Shown here in pieces: positions 27,156 to 35,584 of a stretch of 64,000 nt of DNA. Every line of letters begins with the position of its first letter. Within the stretch, counting starts at the first letter, position 1. The translations under genes and the position numbers were made by a program. The notes beneath the pieces are model-generated. The model saw only the letters and a program-made list of their open reading frames with translations, searched no databases and was not told where the DNA came from. This stretch comes from Daejeonella lutea (GTDB lineage Bacteria; Bacteroidota; Bacteroidia; Sphingobacteriales; Sphingobacteriaceae): NCBI RefSeq assembly GCF_900168015.1, contig NZ_FUYR01000003.1, positions 248,001 through 312,000 of the forward strand, read 5' to 3'.

Positions 27156-28796
27156 TTACTCAACCTTCTTCACCGTAATAAAGAAATTCTCCAGATCAGG
27201 AGTGAAATCGGATTTTAACTTCATGGTCTTCCATTCGGTTGTAGGCTTGATCCATTGATGCTTAGAGCCGGAGAGAATCCTGACAGGCATATCAAAGTCC
27301 CGGACTTGTGATACCCAGCGATAGCTGACATTTCCGCCAGCAGCTTTGTATTCAAGCACCGGAATTCCAGTATAGCGGAGATACTGGTCAAACGTTTTTG
27401 TTAAGTTTTTGCCTGCCTTTCCATTGATGTATTTGACCACTTCTTCGGTTGTTGTGGTCTTCAAACCGAGATCTTTATTCAATCCGCGTAAGATTGAACG
27501 CCACTTCTCATCATTATCGATTATCGTGCGCAGAGTATGGACGAGGTTGGCTCCTTTATAATACATATCTCCAGAACCTTCTGTATTCACATCGTAGGGC
27601 CCAATGATTGGCTTGTCGTTCGATACACTCTTCCTCACTCCGGCAAGATATTTGGCTCCTGCTTTCTTTCCATCAATACTTTCCACGAACAGCCCTTCCG
27701 AATACATTGTAAATCCTTCATGAATCCACATATCAGCGATGTCCTTGGATGTGATATTATTTCCGAACCATTCATGTCCGGCTTCATGTATGATGATGTA
27801 ATCCCACTTCAGACCGTATCCCGTGCCGGATAAATCTGTGCCCATGTAACCGTTCAGGTATTTGTTCCCATATGCCACAGCACTCTGATGTTCCATTCCA
27901 AGGTAAGGGGCATCAATCAATTTAAATCCATCGCGGTAGAAAGGGTAAGGTCCAAACCAATTCTCAAACACCTTAAGCATTGGCTTAACATTCGCACCAA
28001 ACTGCTTCTTTGCTTTCTCAAGATTTTCCCTCAGGACGTAATAATCAAGTGTGAGGTTACCATTCTCGCCCTGATAAGAATCGTTGAAGTGTACATAGTC
28101 GGCGATATTGACGGTAACGCTGTAATTATTTATCGGATAAGAAACAAACCAGTTATATCGTGTATATCCGTTGTTGAGTTTTTCTGTGGAGCGAAGGCGG
28201 CCATTACTTACATCCATCAGGCCATCCGGCACAGAGATACTGATCATCATACTGTCTACCTCATCCGACTGATGATCCTTTGTTGGCCACCAGGAACTGG
28301 CACCAAAGCCCTGGCAGGATACTCCTACCCAAGGCTTGCCTTGTTTGTCCTGGGAAAAAGAGAATCCACCCTCCCATGGTGCACGTTTCGCAACTGTGGG
28401 CTTGCCGCTATAGAAAACAGTAAATTCTTCTTTACTAGCTTTTTTTATCTCGTTAGGGAAATCAATAAACACAGCGTTGAACTCCCGTTTGTAGGGAAGT
28501 TCTTGTCCATGATATAATACCTTATCTACAGTCAGATTTTCGAAAAGATCAAACTGCAGACGTTTGAGATTGTCAGTTGCAGTGAATTTAAACACGTTTG
28601 AGCCGCTAATAAATCTGTTTTCAATATCAATTTTCACATCAAGGTGATAAAAGTTTATATCATAAGAACTTCTTAAAGGAGTCAGTTTCCCGCGCAGGGT
28701 ATCGGCCTTTGTAAATACAGGAGCCTTCTGCTGGGCGAAGCTTGAAACTGCACCGATGAGCATAATAGATAATAGCAATAGCGACCTTAGGTTCAT
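27156..28796 (-). CDS. M1-family zinc metallopeptidase, exported
   Basis: A 546-residue aminopeptidase-like enzyme with an N-terminal signal peptide ending near SSFAQQ. The M1 signatures are clear: the exopeptidase-type motif LGMEHQSAVAYGN (a GxMEN variant) and the zinc site HEAGHEWFGNN, with the third ligand Glu in the following WIHEGFTMYSEGL. The N-terminal beta domain (NFYHLDVKIDIENRFISG) is also typical. The ERAP-like C-terminal domain of larger M1 enzymes is missing, as is usual in this Bacteroidota group. It probably trims peptides in the periplasm. It ends two bases from the convergent adhesin stop. Confidence 0.92.
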   Translation of the reverse strand: MNLRSLLLLSIMLIGAVSSFAQQKAPVFTKADTLRGKLTPLRSSYDINFYHLDVKIDIENRFISGSNVFKFTATDNLKRLQFDLFENLTVDKVLYHGQELPYKREFNAVFIDFPNEIKKASKEEFTVFYSGKPTVAKRAPWEGGFSFSQDKQGKPWVGVSCQGFGASSWWPTKDHQSDEVDSMMISISVPDGLMDVSNGRLRSTEKLNNGYTRYNWFVSYPINNYSVTVNIADYVHFNDSYQGENGNLTLDYYVLRENLEKAKKQFGANVKPMLKVFENWFGPYPFYRDGFKLIDAPYLGMEHQSAVAYGNKYLNGYMGTDLSGTGYGLKWDYIIIHEAGHEWFGNNITSKDIADMWIHEGFTMYSEGLFVESIDGKKAGAKYLAGVRKSVSNDKPIIGPYDVNTEGSGDMYYKGANLVHTLRTIIDNDEKWRSILRGLNKDLGLKTTTTEEVVKYINGKAGKNLTKTFDQYLRYTGIPVLEYKAAGGNVSYRWVSQVRDFDMPVRILSGSKHQWIKPTTEWKTMKLKSDFTPDLENFFITVKKVE

Positions 28797-28926
28797 TATT
28801 TTCGTTTTAATTGGTAGTTGGAGTATAAAATTAAGAAAAAAAGCGCTGTTTATATCGCATGCGTCATCGTCACTTTCCGGGCGGTAATGGTCATAATAAA
28901 AAACTTACCACCTAATGACTCAGGTG

Positions 28927-28968
28927 TCTCTCATCTCCAGCTTCTCGAATCTCGTTTCTCATACCTAT
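28927..28968. repeat. Heptad array (TCTCG dialect), 6 units
   Basis: Units tctctca, tctccag, cttctcg, aatctcg, tttctca, tacctat. It shares TTCTCGAATCTCG with the array at 8057-8091. It lies directly upstream of the lpdA -7 box. Confidence 0.65.
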
Positions 28969-28972
28969 TTCT

Positions 28973-28980
28973 TAACTTTG
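28973..28980 (+). promoter_or_regulatory. -7 box of lpdA
   Basis: TAACTTTG is an exact TAnnTTTG match 25 bases before the lpdA ATG. The -33 position falls inside the heptad array and lacks TTG. Confidence 0.5.
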
Positions 28981-29005
28981 CCTTATACTTAAAAATTATC
29001 CTTAC

Positions 29006-30409
29006 ATGCAATTCGACGTAATAGTTATTGGTAGTGGTCCGGGCGGATATGTTGCCGCGATTCGTTGTGCTCAGCTGGGCTTGAAAACAGCAGTTGTTGA
29101 AAAATATAGTACCTATGGCGGTACCTGTCTGAATGTTGGCTGTATTCCATCGAAAGCCCTTTTGGATTCATCTGAACATTACCATAATGCATTGCATAAT
29201 TTTAAAGAGCATGGTATTAACCTGAAAGATCTGAAGCCAGACCTTAAACAGATGGTTAAACGTAAAGATGATGTTGTTGCCCAAACAACCGGTGGAATCG
29301 CTTTCCTGTTTAAGAAAAATAAGATCACACCATACCAGGGTATGGGCTCTATGGTCGACAAGAACACAGTGAAGATCACGAAGGCGGATGGTACAACAGA
29401 AAATATAACAGGTAAGAATGTCATCCTGGCAACAGGCTCAAAGCCTACAGAACTACCATTCCTTAAAACGGATAAGAAAAGGATCATCACCTCAACAGAG
29501 GCATTAAACCTGAAAGATATACCTAAGCACCTGATTGTGATAGGTGGTGGAGTAATTGGACTTGAGTTAGGATCTGTATATGCAAGACTAGGTTCTAAAG
29601 TGACTGTGGTAGAGTTTATGGACTCGATCATCGGCACTATGGATAAAGGTCTAGGCAAAGAGCTGCAAAAAGTTCTTACCAAGCTGGGAATGGAATTCCT
29701 GCTTAGCCACAAAGTAACAGGAGCTACGGTTAAAGGAAGTAAGGTCACAGTAACCGCCGATAGTCCGAAGGGCGAAAAAGTTAGTATAGAAGGTGATTAT
29801 TGTATTGTTGCTGTGGGTCGTACGGCTTATACAGACAGCCTGGGCTTGGAAAATATCGGTATAACCCTTGAAGAGCGCGGCAAAAAGATCCCGGTGAATG
29901 AACATCTTGAAACTTCCGTTGAGGGAATATATGCCATTGGTGATGTGGTTAAGGGCGCTATGCTCGCCCACAAGGCTGAGGATGAAGGCACCTACGTTGC
30001 TGAACGTATTGCAGGACAAAAACCTCATATAAACTACAACCTGATTCCGGGCGTTGTGTATACATGGCCGGAAGTAGCCAGTGTAGGAGAAACCGAAGAG
30101 CAATTGAAAGAGCGCGGCGTTAAATACAAGTCAGGATCTTTTCCATTCAAAGCCAGTGGCAGGGCCCGTGCAAGTATGGACCTGGATGGATTTATCAAGG
30201 TTCTTGCAGATGTGGACACCGATGAAATTCTTGGTGTACACATGATTGGACCAAGAGCGGCTGATATGATTGCCGAAGCAGTAGTTGCGATGGAATTCAG
30301 AGCTTCTGCTGAGGATATTGCTCGCATCTCCCACGCACACCCGACTTTTACTGAATCGTTCAGAGAAGCGGCGATGGCAGCCACGGAGAATAGGGCGATC
30401 CATATGTAG
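29006..30409 (+). CDS. lpdA: Dihydrolipoyl dehydrogenase (E3)
   Basis: This flavoprotein disulfide reductase reoxidises dihydrolipoamide of 2-oxoacid dehydrogenase complexes with NAD. The 467 residues show the FAD motif VIGSGPGGYVAAI at the start, the redox disulfide in GGTCLNVGCIPSKALL (Cys40 and Cys45), the NAD motif VIGGGVIGLELGSVYARLG, the second FAD motif YAIGDV, and the catalytic His-Glu of the partner subunit in HAHPTFTESF. It is probably the E3 for SucA-SucB 8 kb upstream, and perhaps for pyruvate dehydrogenase. A heptad array follows its stop codon by four bases. Confidence 0.96.
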   Translation: MQFDVIVIGSGPGGYVAAIRCAQLGLKTAVVEKYSTYGGTCLNVGCIPSKALLDSSEHYHNALHNFKEHGINLKDLKPDLKQMVKRKDDVVAQTTGGIAFLFKKNKITPYQGMGSMVDKNTVKITKADGTTENITGKNVILATGSKPTELPFLKTDKKRIITSTEALNLKDIPKHLIVIGGGVIGLELGSVYARLGSKVTVVEFMDSIIGTMDKGLGKELQKVLTKLGMEFLLSHKVTGATVKGSKVTVTADSPKGEKVSIEGDYCIVAVGRTAYTDSLGLENIGITLEERGKKIPVNEHLETSVEGIYAIGDVVKGAMLAHKAEDEGTYVAERIAGQKPHINYNLIPGVVYTWPEVASVGETEEQLKERGVKYKSGSFPFKASGRARASMDLDGFIKVLADVDTDEILGVHMIGPRAADMIAEAVVAMEFRASAEDIARISHAHPTFTESFREAAMAATENRAIHM

Positions 30410-30413
30410 TTGT

Positions 30414-30441
30414 ACGTTATAAGTTATACGTTGTACGTAAG
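30414..30441. repeat. Heptad array (ACGTTGT dialect), left arm
   Basis: Units acgttat, aagttat, acgttgt, acgtaag, four bases after the lpdA stop. Bases 30423-30438 are the exact reverse complement of 30544-30559. Confidence 0.9.
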
Positions 30442-30543
30442 CACAGCGAACTATGCGCACCGTTTCTTGCAGTATAACATTATACCTGGAACAGCTTTTA
30501 GTAACATATAACAGAACCTAATACTTAGCACCGCGTTTAGTAA

Positions 30544-30571
30544 ACGTACAACGTATAACGTACAACGTAGA
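30544..30571. repeat. Heptad array, right arm
   Basis: Units acgtaca, acgtata, acgtaca, acgtaga. A perfect 16-base inverted match with the array at 30414-30441. It ends four bases before the crtZ ATG, so a stem in the RNA could reach the ribosome site. Confidence 0.9.
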
Positions 30572-30575
30572 ACTG

Positions 30576-31037
30576 ATGCATTTTATAACAAACCTATTCC
30601 TAATAATTACAACCGTCGCCGTCATGGAGGCGCTCTCCTGGTTCATTCACAAATACCTGTTCCACGGGCCTTTATGGTTTATTCACAAGACTCACCACAA
30701 ACCGCACCATTCCTGGTTTGAGTTTAATGATGTCTTCAGTATCCTTTTTGCCGGCATCTCACTTTATTTAATGTGGGATGGAAGGGAAAGTCTGAATACA
30801 GGTTTTTGGATAGGAGTGGGGATATCGGTATATGGTCTAATATATTTTATCTTTCACGACTGGTTCATACATAACCGGTTTAAGTCGTTCAAAACCAATA
30901 ACCGGTATCTGCTTGGGATACGACGAGCGCATAAGATCCACCATAAGTCTATGGAGAAAAATCCTTCAGAGGAATTTGGATTATTACTAGCTTCGGGGAA
31001 ATATTTCAGAAGAGACAAAAAAGATCAGGCGCTATAA
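30576..31037 (+). CDS. crtZ: Beta-carotene 3-hydroxylase (CrtZ type)
   Basis: A 153-residue membrane diiron hydroxylase that adds 3-hydroxyl groups to beta-ionone rings to make zeaxanthin. The four histidine motifs of the family are present in order: HKYLFH (about residues 25-30), HKTHHKPHH (about 37-45), HDWFIH (about 93-98) and HKIHHK (about 119-124). Hydrophobic segments lie at residues 4-22, 52-68 and 75-95. The length is that of bacterial CrtZ and shorter than that of sterol desaturases. murB starts four bases later. crtB and crtI are not in this window. The product is inferred from family and from the lycopene cyclase 2 kb downstream. Confidence 0.85.
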   Translation: MHFITNLFLIITTVAVMEALSWFIHKYLFHGPLWFIHKTHHKPHHSWFEFNDVFSILFAGISLYLMWDGRESLNTGFWIGVGISVYGLIYFIFHDWFIHNRFKSFKTNNRYLLGIRRAHKIHHKSMEKNPSEEFGLLLASGKYFRRDKKDQAL

Positions 31038-31041
31038 ATCT

Positions 31042-32055
31042 ATGAATGTACAGGAAAACGTTTCTTTAAAGCACCTGAATACTTTCGGCGTTGATGCCCA
31101 CGCCCGTTGGTTTATTGAAATTGATGCTGAAGATGACCTGAAAGCTGTCTTTGCCGACAAACATCTTAAGTCACTACCTCACCTTGTTCTTGGAGGCGGC
31201 AGTAATATGCTCTTCACTGGTGATTATGAGGGGCTGGTGATTCATATGAATATTCACGGGATTGCTAACAGGATTGACGGTGACGATGTGTACCTCACGG
31301 CTGGTGGGGGAGAAGTATGGAATGATCTGGTGAATTATGCGGTAGATCATGAATTTGCCGGGATGGAAAATCTAAGCCTCATTCCCGGTTCTGTAGGTGC
31401 ATCTCCCGTTCAAAATATAGGTGCTTATGGTGTTGAGTTGATGGATATTTTCCATTCCTGTCGTGCATTCGAGATTTCTACAGGCATTATGAGGGTATTT
31501 ACCCGTGAAGAATGTAATTTCAGTTATCGGGACAGCGTCTTTAAATCTGAATATAAAGGCAGGTTCATTATCACTGAGGTTACCTACAAGCTTTCAAAGA
31601 CCTTTATTCCTAATGTTAGCTACGGGGCCATCCAGCAGGAACTGGACAATCGCCATATTGTGTCGCCGACAATAAAAGATATCTCAACAATAGTATCATA
31701 CATTCGGGTGAGCAAATTGCCAGACCCTAAAACCATAGGTAATGCCGGCAGTTTTTTCAAGAATCCAATCATCCCGGTAGGCAAATTTATACAGTTGCAG
31801 TCCAATTTTCCAGACATAGTACACTACCCGTCAATACCAGGTTTTATCAAGCTGGCAGCAGGATGGATGATTGAACAATGTGGATGGAAAGGTAAGGTCT
31901 CAGGCAACACAGGCACATGGAAAAACCAGGCGCTCGTATTAGTCAATCATGGCAATGCTTCTGGTAATGAGATATTTAACTTTTCAGGCGAGATCATCAA
32001 GAGTGTGCAGGATCGTTTCGATATTGCCCTCGAACGAGAAGTTAATATCATATAA
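31042..32055 (+). CDS. murB: UDP-N-acetylenolpyruvoylglucosamine reductase
   Basis: Cytoplasmic FAD enzyme that reduces UDP-GlcNAc-enolpyruvate to UDP-MurNAc with NADPH in peptidoglycan synthesis. The FAD-binding segment LGGGSNMLF lies near residue 53. The loop LIPGSVGASPVQNIGAYGVE lies near residue 115. The catalytic Ser is in NAGSFFKNP (about residue 235), and the terminal Glu lies in EREVN. The sequence is of type I, like E. coli MurB, with the YGAIQQEL insert. The gene follows crtZ by four bases and is probably cotranscribed, an unusual pairing of a cell-wall and a pigment gene. Confidence 0.95.
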   Translation: MNVQENVSLKHLNTFGVDAHARWFIEIDAEDDLKAVFADKHLKSLPHLVLGGGSNMLFTGDYEGLVIHMNIHGIANRIDGDDVYLTAGGGEVWNDLVNYAVDHEFAGMENLSLIPGSVGASPVQNIGAYGVELMDIFHSCRAFEISTGIMRVFTREECNFSYRDSVFKSEYKGRFIITEVTYKLSKTFIPNVSYGAIQQELDNRHIVSPTIKDISTIVSYIRVSKLPDPKTIGNAGSFFKNPIIPVGKFIQLQSNFPDIVHYPSIPGFIKLAAGWMIEQCGWKGKVSGNTGTWKNQALVLVNHGNASGNEIFNFSGEIIKSVQDRFDIALEREVNII

Positions 32056-32231
32056 TTTCCCCTTTTTTTTCTTTCATCATCTTAATACCCGACTTACTAT
32101 GTCGGCAGGTTTTTTAGCTATGGCCTAAAAAGGCATAGACTTTGTCTGTTATAAAATGTCTACTTAAAAACACTTTGTTTTTTTGAATTGCGAAGAAATA
32201 ACTGATTTGTTTACTACTAAACCTAAACAAG

Positions 32232-32768
32232 ATGACCACGATCGAATTCAATACCCTCGTTACGCGTCAGGCGAGCTCTCTAAAAATGTACGCGTTACAC
32301 TTTACCCATGATTCTGACGACGCGAACGATCTGGTGCAGGACACCATGTTGAAAGCTATTACCTACTATAATAAATTTAAAGAAGGAACAAATCTGAAAG
32401 GATGGTTATATACCATCATGAAAAACACGTTTATCAATAACTACAGAAGATTCGTAAAGATCAGCTCTTTTGTAACTAAGTCTGACGATATATCTTCCGC
32501 CAACCTGATGTACAGTGCTACCAAGAATCAGGGTGAACCTAAGTTTGTCATGGAAGACATTAAAAACGCGCTGGGTAAACTACCTGATGAATATTATGTT
32601 CCTTTCACTATGCATTTTGATGGCCACAAATACCACGAAATTGCTGAACATTTAACTATCCCTATTGGAACCGTTAAAACAAGAATCCACGTTGCGAGGA
32701 AATTACTAAAGAAATCATTGAAACCTTACGATACCGATTTCCGTAACACACAATATGCTGTTAACTAA
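32232..32768 (+). CDS. RNA polymerase sigma factor, ECF type
   Basis: A 178-residue sigma-70 family protein with only regions 2 and 4. Region 2 is DDANDLVQDTMLKAITYYNKF with WLYTIMKNTFINNYRR (residues 25-75). Region 4 is LGKLPDEYYVPFTMHFDGHKYHEIAEHL with GTVKTRIHVARKLLKK (110-160), shown in part. No anti-sigma gene is adjacent, which is common for this conserved Bacteroidota ECF group. It sits between murB and the lycopene cyclase, so control of carotenoid genes is possible but unproven. A strong terminator follows. Confidence 0.9.
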   Translation: MTTIEFNTLVTRQASSLKMYALHFTHDSDDANDLVQDTMLKAITYYNKFKEGTNLKGWLYTIMKNTFINNYRRFVKISSFVTKSDDISSANLMYSATKNQGEPKFVMEDIKNALGKLPDEYYVPFTMHFDGHKYHEIAEHLTIPIGTVKTRIHVARKLLKKSLKPYDTDFRNTQYAVN

Positions 32769-33280
32769 TACGGCATACTAGTAAGCATCATCATAAACTA
32801 AACATCATATACTTTTACAATGAGAACACCGGGGGCAATTCCGGTGTTTTTTTATTTGTGGTAATCTCAGAGACTACAGAGCCTTATTATATTTAATGCG
32901 GTCGTAGAGTAATAGTACGGTGCGGGCAGGGAATGGGTACCCGGCATGCTGATGGTTATTGGTGTTAATCGATAAGAATTATGTTAGGGGAAGTGGTTTG
33001 TATATTAAGCAAAATGATTTGTGGAAGCAAAGATAGCTTATTGGAGTATTAGGAAGTACATTTTGGGCTTTGCGGCGGGAGCCGCACTGCGCTTTTCGCT
33101 TCAATATTTTGTCCTTCGGCCAAAATGATTTCTGCTGCAGTCGCTAACCCGGCACCTAAGATGTAGTTAATTGCTCAAAAATTATGCTTCCTAAAACAGA
33201 CTTCTAAAGTCTATGATGAATTTACACTTATATTTAAGCGTTCTGCATAATGCTTGTATTTTAGGAAACCATAACGAATA
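32769..33280. other. Gene-free region before the lycopene cyclase
   Basis: Besides the terminator it holds a structured block at 33060-33126. ATTTTGGGC is nearly complementary to GGCCAAAAT. Inside are the hairpin GCGGC-GGGA-GCCGC (33072-33085, GNRA-type loop) and ATTTTG/CAAAAT (33106-33111 with 33121-33126). Further on, TTCCTAAAA (33188-33196) is inverted at 33259-33267, flanking the likely promoter. No gene is seen. Confidence 0.45.
32825..32853 (+). terminator. Intrinsic terminator after the sigma factor
   Basis: AACACCGG (32825-32832) pairs with CCGGTGTT (32841-32848) around an 8-base loop, and a run of T follows immediately. Confidence 0.9.
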
Positions 33281-33961
33281 ATGAAGTCCGCTTATCTATT
33301 AATCAACTTCCTTACAATCTTATTTCCGGTGCTGTTGTCCTTCGACAAGCGTGTCCAATTCTTCAAAAGCTGGAGGTATATCTTTCCCGGTTTGTTTATC
33401 ACCGGGCTGGTTTTCCTGGTTTGGGATTATCTGTTTACAGTATTCGATGTGTGGTCGTTTAATCCGGACTATGTTACCGGTCTGTACATACTCGACCTGC
33501 CTATCGAAGAAATTTTGTTCTTTATAACCGTGCCTTTTGCTTGCATCTTTATTTATGAGTGTTTGAATTATTACATAAAAAAGGATTTGCTTCACGATCT
33601 TGCCCGACCGATTAGTATCGTGTTAATTATTGCCTGTATGGCTTTCCTAGTCCAGTTTTATGACAGGGTCTATACGCTTATAACTTTTGGCTTCCTGCTT
33701 GTAGCGTTGGTCTATGCGGAGTTTATTCAGCAAATTAACCTGGGAAGGTTCTATCTCGCTTACTTTGTATCCCTGCTGCCTTTCTATATTGTCAATGGTA
33801 TTCTTACTTCAATTCCCATTGTGATGTATAATGACGCGGAGAATATGGCCTTTCGAGTTGGGACAATTCCATTTGAAGACCATTTTTATTCCTTGTCGAT
33901 GCTCTTGATGAATATTATGTTATTCGAATATTTTAAAAAGCGCGATACTGCAGCACGTTGA
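33281..33961 (+). CDS. Lycopene beta-cyclase, fused heterodimer type (CrtYcd/CarR-like)
   Basis: A 226-residue membrane protein made of two lycopene-cyclase domain repeats, each with about three membrane segments. The first repeat carries the motif DLPIEEILFFITVPFACIF (about residues 69-87); the second carries IPFEDHFYSLSMLL (about 199-212). These acidic P-x-E-E/D motifs are conserved in the CrtYc/CrtYd and fungal CarRA cyclases. The enzyme closes the ends of lycopene to form beta-carotene, the substrate of CrtZ. The stop codon overlaps the next gene by one base. Confidence 0.88.
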   Translation: MKSAYLLINFLTILFPVLLSFDKRVQFFKSWRYIFPGLFITGLVFLVWDYLFTVFDVWSFNPDYVTGLYILDLPIEEILFFITVPFACIFIYECLNYYIKKDLLHDLARPISIVLIIACMAFLVQFYDRVYTLITFGFLLVALVYAEFIQQINLGRFYLAYFVSLLPFYIVNGILTSIPIVMYNDAENMAFRVGTIPFEDHFYSLSMLLMNIMLFEYFKKRDTAAR

Positions 33962-34194
33962 TGGAACTTCAGGAATACACACGTAATTACCTCGCGCTTA
34001 GAAACGGGCAGGATAAGCCTGAGATCTGGGTGGCTTATAAAGGCGTTATCTACGATGTGACAGCGAGCCGCTTATGGAAGAATGGTAAGCACTACGAGCA
34101 TTGGGCTGGTCAGGATTTGACAGACGAGCTGAAGGATGCGCCACATGCGGAGGGCGTGTTTGAGCGGTTTAAAGTTGTGGGGAAGCTTGTTTAA
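33961..34194 (+). CDS. Cytochrome b5-like heme/steroid-binding domain protein
   Basis: A 77-residue protein of the cytochrome b5 fold. It shows PEIWVAYKGVIYDVT, then SRLWKNGKHYEHWAGQDLTDEL and HAEGVF, the usual order of this small bacterial group. In these short members heme ligation is not assured: the second His of classical b5 is not clearly placed, though H38 and H58 are candidates. The start ATG shares its A with the TGA of the lycopene cyclase, so the two are translationally coupled. An electron-carrier role for the carotenoid hydroxylase is an attractive but untested idea. Confidence 0.85.
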   Translation: MELQEYTRNYLALRNGQDKPEIWVAYKGVIYDVTASRLWKNGKHYEHWAGQDLTDELKDAPHAEGVFERFKVVGKLV

Positions 34195-34419
34195 TTACGC
34201 ATCCACAGCAAATTAAACCTGCCTGCCGGCGTAGATGTCGTAAACTACTTACAGAGAGTGCAGATGGGATGTCAATTAGATGCGAACAGTCTAGAAAGTA
34301 ACATTTTCTCTGCGTTCACTACTGTAAGAAACAGTCGTCACGCAACAATTGTAAAATCTTCATGCCCTTTCCACTTAATCCCTTGGGTTTATTATATTTA
34401 GTAAACCAACCTTATCTAT

Positions 34420-34899
34420 ATGAATCGCAAGGAAATACTCACTGGTTTAACATTATTGCCTCTAGCAGGTGCGGCAGTATCGGCAGCGTCTCTTATGCCT
34501 CAGCCGCCAGCCGAGCCGGAAGAATGGCTGCCCAAAAAGCAGCTGATACGTGGAGCGAACTCCTCATGTCTTCGCTCAGGTCACCTGCTGTTTGTAGGAG
34601 GGATTGGCGGGTGGTATGCCAACCGTCGCGCTGAACCCGGCGACGCCAAAGTTCAGATCACAAGTGCTCTTAACACAATGAAAGAAGCACTTGAAGCAGC
34701 TGGCTCGGGTATGCACAATGTGCTCCAGATCTTTATGACGGTCTGCGAACCTAATAAGAACCTCGCGCGCCTTAATGAAGGCTATTACGAATTCTTTCCG
34801 AAAGATCCGCCGGTACGTTCCTTTAGCAGCTCGAAAGCATCGCAGATGGGCCGCGATGGAATACTCGTACAGGTGGGATGTATTGCTTATGTGGATTAG
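34420..34899 (+). CDS. Exported RidA-family protein, paralogue 1
   Basis: A 159-residue member of the YjgF/YER057c/UK114 (RidA) family with an N-terminal signal-like segment (MNRKEILTGLTLLPLAGAAVSA). Cytoplasmic RidA hydrolyses reactive enamines and imines. Here the fold is recognisable (RSGHLLFVGGIGGWYANRRAEPGD, then FMTVCEPNKNLARLNEGYYEFFP and PPVRSF in part). The arginine of the active site is kept in PVRS. The C-terminal strand, which reads IEAIAV in E. coli RidA, is VGCIAY, so the conserved Glu is Gly. Activity may differ. The gene is a tandem duplicate of the next. Confidence 0.85.
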   Translation: MNRKEILTGLTLLPLAGAAVSAASLMPQPPAEPEEWLPKKQLIRGANSSCLRSGHLLFVGGIGGWYANRRAEPGDAKVQITSALNTMKEALEAAGSGMHNVLQIFMTVCEPNKNLARLNEGYYEFFPKDPPVRSFSSSKASQMGRDGILVQVGCIAYVD

Positions 34900-34903
34900 A
34901 AGG

Positions 34904-34980
34904 AAGTATCAATATCAAGTAGCAAGTATCAAGTAGCAAGTATCTAGTATCAAGTATCTAGTATCAAGTATCAAGGAGCC
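34904..34980. repeat. Heptad array (AAGTATC dialect), 11 units
   Basis: Eleven units in exact 7-base register, mostly agtatca, agtatct and agtagca, starting four bases after the stop of RidA paralogue 1. The same dialect and orientation recur after paralogue 2. Confidence 0.95.
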
Positions 34981-35041
34981 AGACTGGTGCACTAACCAAT
35001 CGTTTAGACCCTAATGTCAAACTCCTAAAACCTAACCTAAT

Positions 35042-35581
35042 ATGAATCGCAGAAATTTACTAAAAAGCCTCACGCTGTTGCCGCTTGCCGGCGCTGCAGT
35101 TATAGCGCCGGTTGAGTTAAACGCGCAGAGCAAGAAGAAGAAAAATCAATGGACACCGAAGAAGGAGGTGGTCCGTAAAAGTAATAGTGGTGGAAATACC
35201 AATACTGTCGTTCAAACTCCCCAGGGACCGGCACCTGTTCTTTCCGGATGTGTTCGCTCAGGGCACCTGCTTTTTGTATCAGGAATTGGAGGGTGGTATC
35301 CGGAGCGCCGAGCTGAACCGGGGGATATCAAAGTTCAGATCAAAAGTATCCTGGATACCTTAAAGGAAGTGCTTGAAGGAGCAGGGTCTTCAATGGCAAA
35401 TGCCCTTAAAGTACACATGACGGTAGTTGAACCGAATAAAAATATCGCCGCGCTAAACGAAGCCTACCGTGGATATTTTCCTGATCCCGCTCCGGTAAGG
35501 TCGTATACAGGCACCAGTGCCGATTTGATGGGCAGAAGTGGGGTGCTGGTTCAGCTGGATTGCATAGCGTACGTGGACTAG
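35042..35581 (+). CDS. Exported RidA-family protein, paralogue 2
   Basis: A 179-residue RidA-family protein. The N-terminus MNRRNLLKSLTLLPLAGAAV carries a twin-arginine motif (NRRNLLK) and a hydrophobic core, so Tat export is likely. A basic linker (about residues 30-60) precedes the fold. The active-site Arg is kept in PVRSY, while the strand IEAIAV of cytoplasmic RidA reads LDCIAY, with Asp in place of Glu. It is about 60% identical to paralogue 1 by eye over the domain. Exported RidA proteins are poorly characterised, and the substrate is unknown. Confidence 0.87.
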   Translation: MNRRNLLKSLTLLPLAGAAVIAPVELNAQSKKKKNQWTPKKEVVRKSNSGGNTNTVVQTPQGPAPVLSGCVRSGHLLFVSGIGGWYPERRAEPGDIKVQIKSILDTLKEVLEGAGSSMANALKVHMTVVEPNKNIAALNEAYRGYFPDPAPVRSYTGTSADLMGRSGVLVQLDCIAYVD

Positions 35582-35584
35582 GTT

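Noticed and set aside
34362-34634. Plus-strand ORF of 90 codons overlapping the first RidA gene
   Set aside because: It is in another frame of a clear RidA gene and shows no signature.
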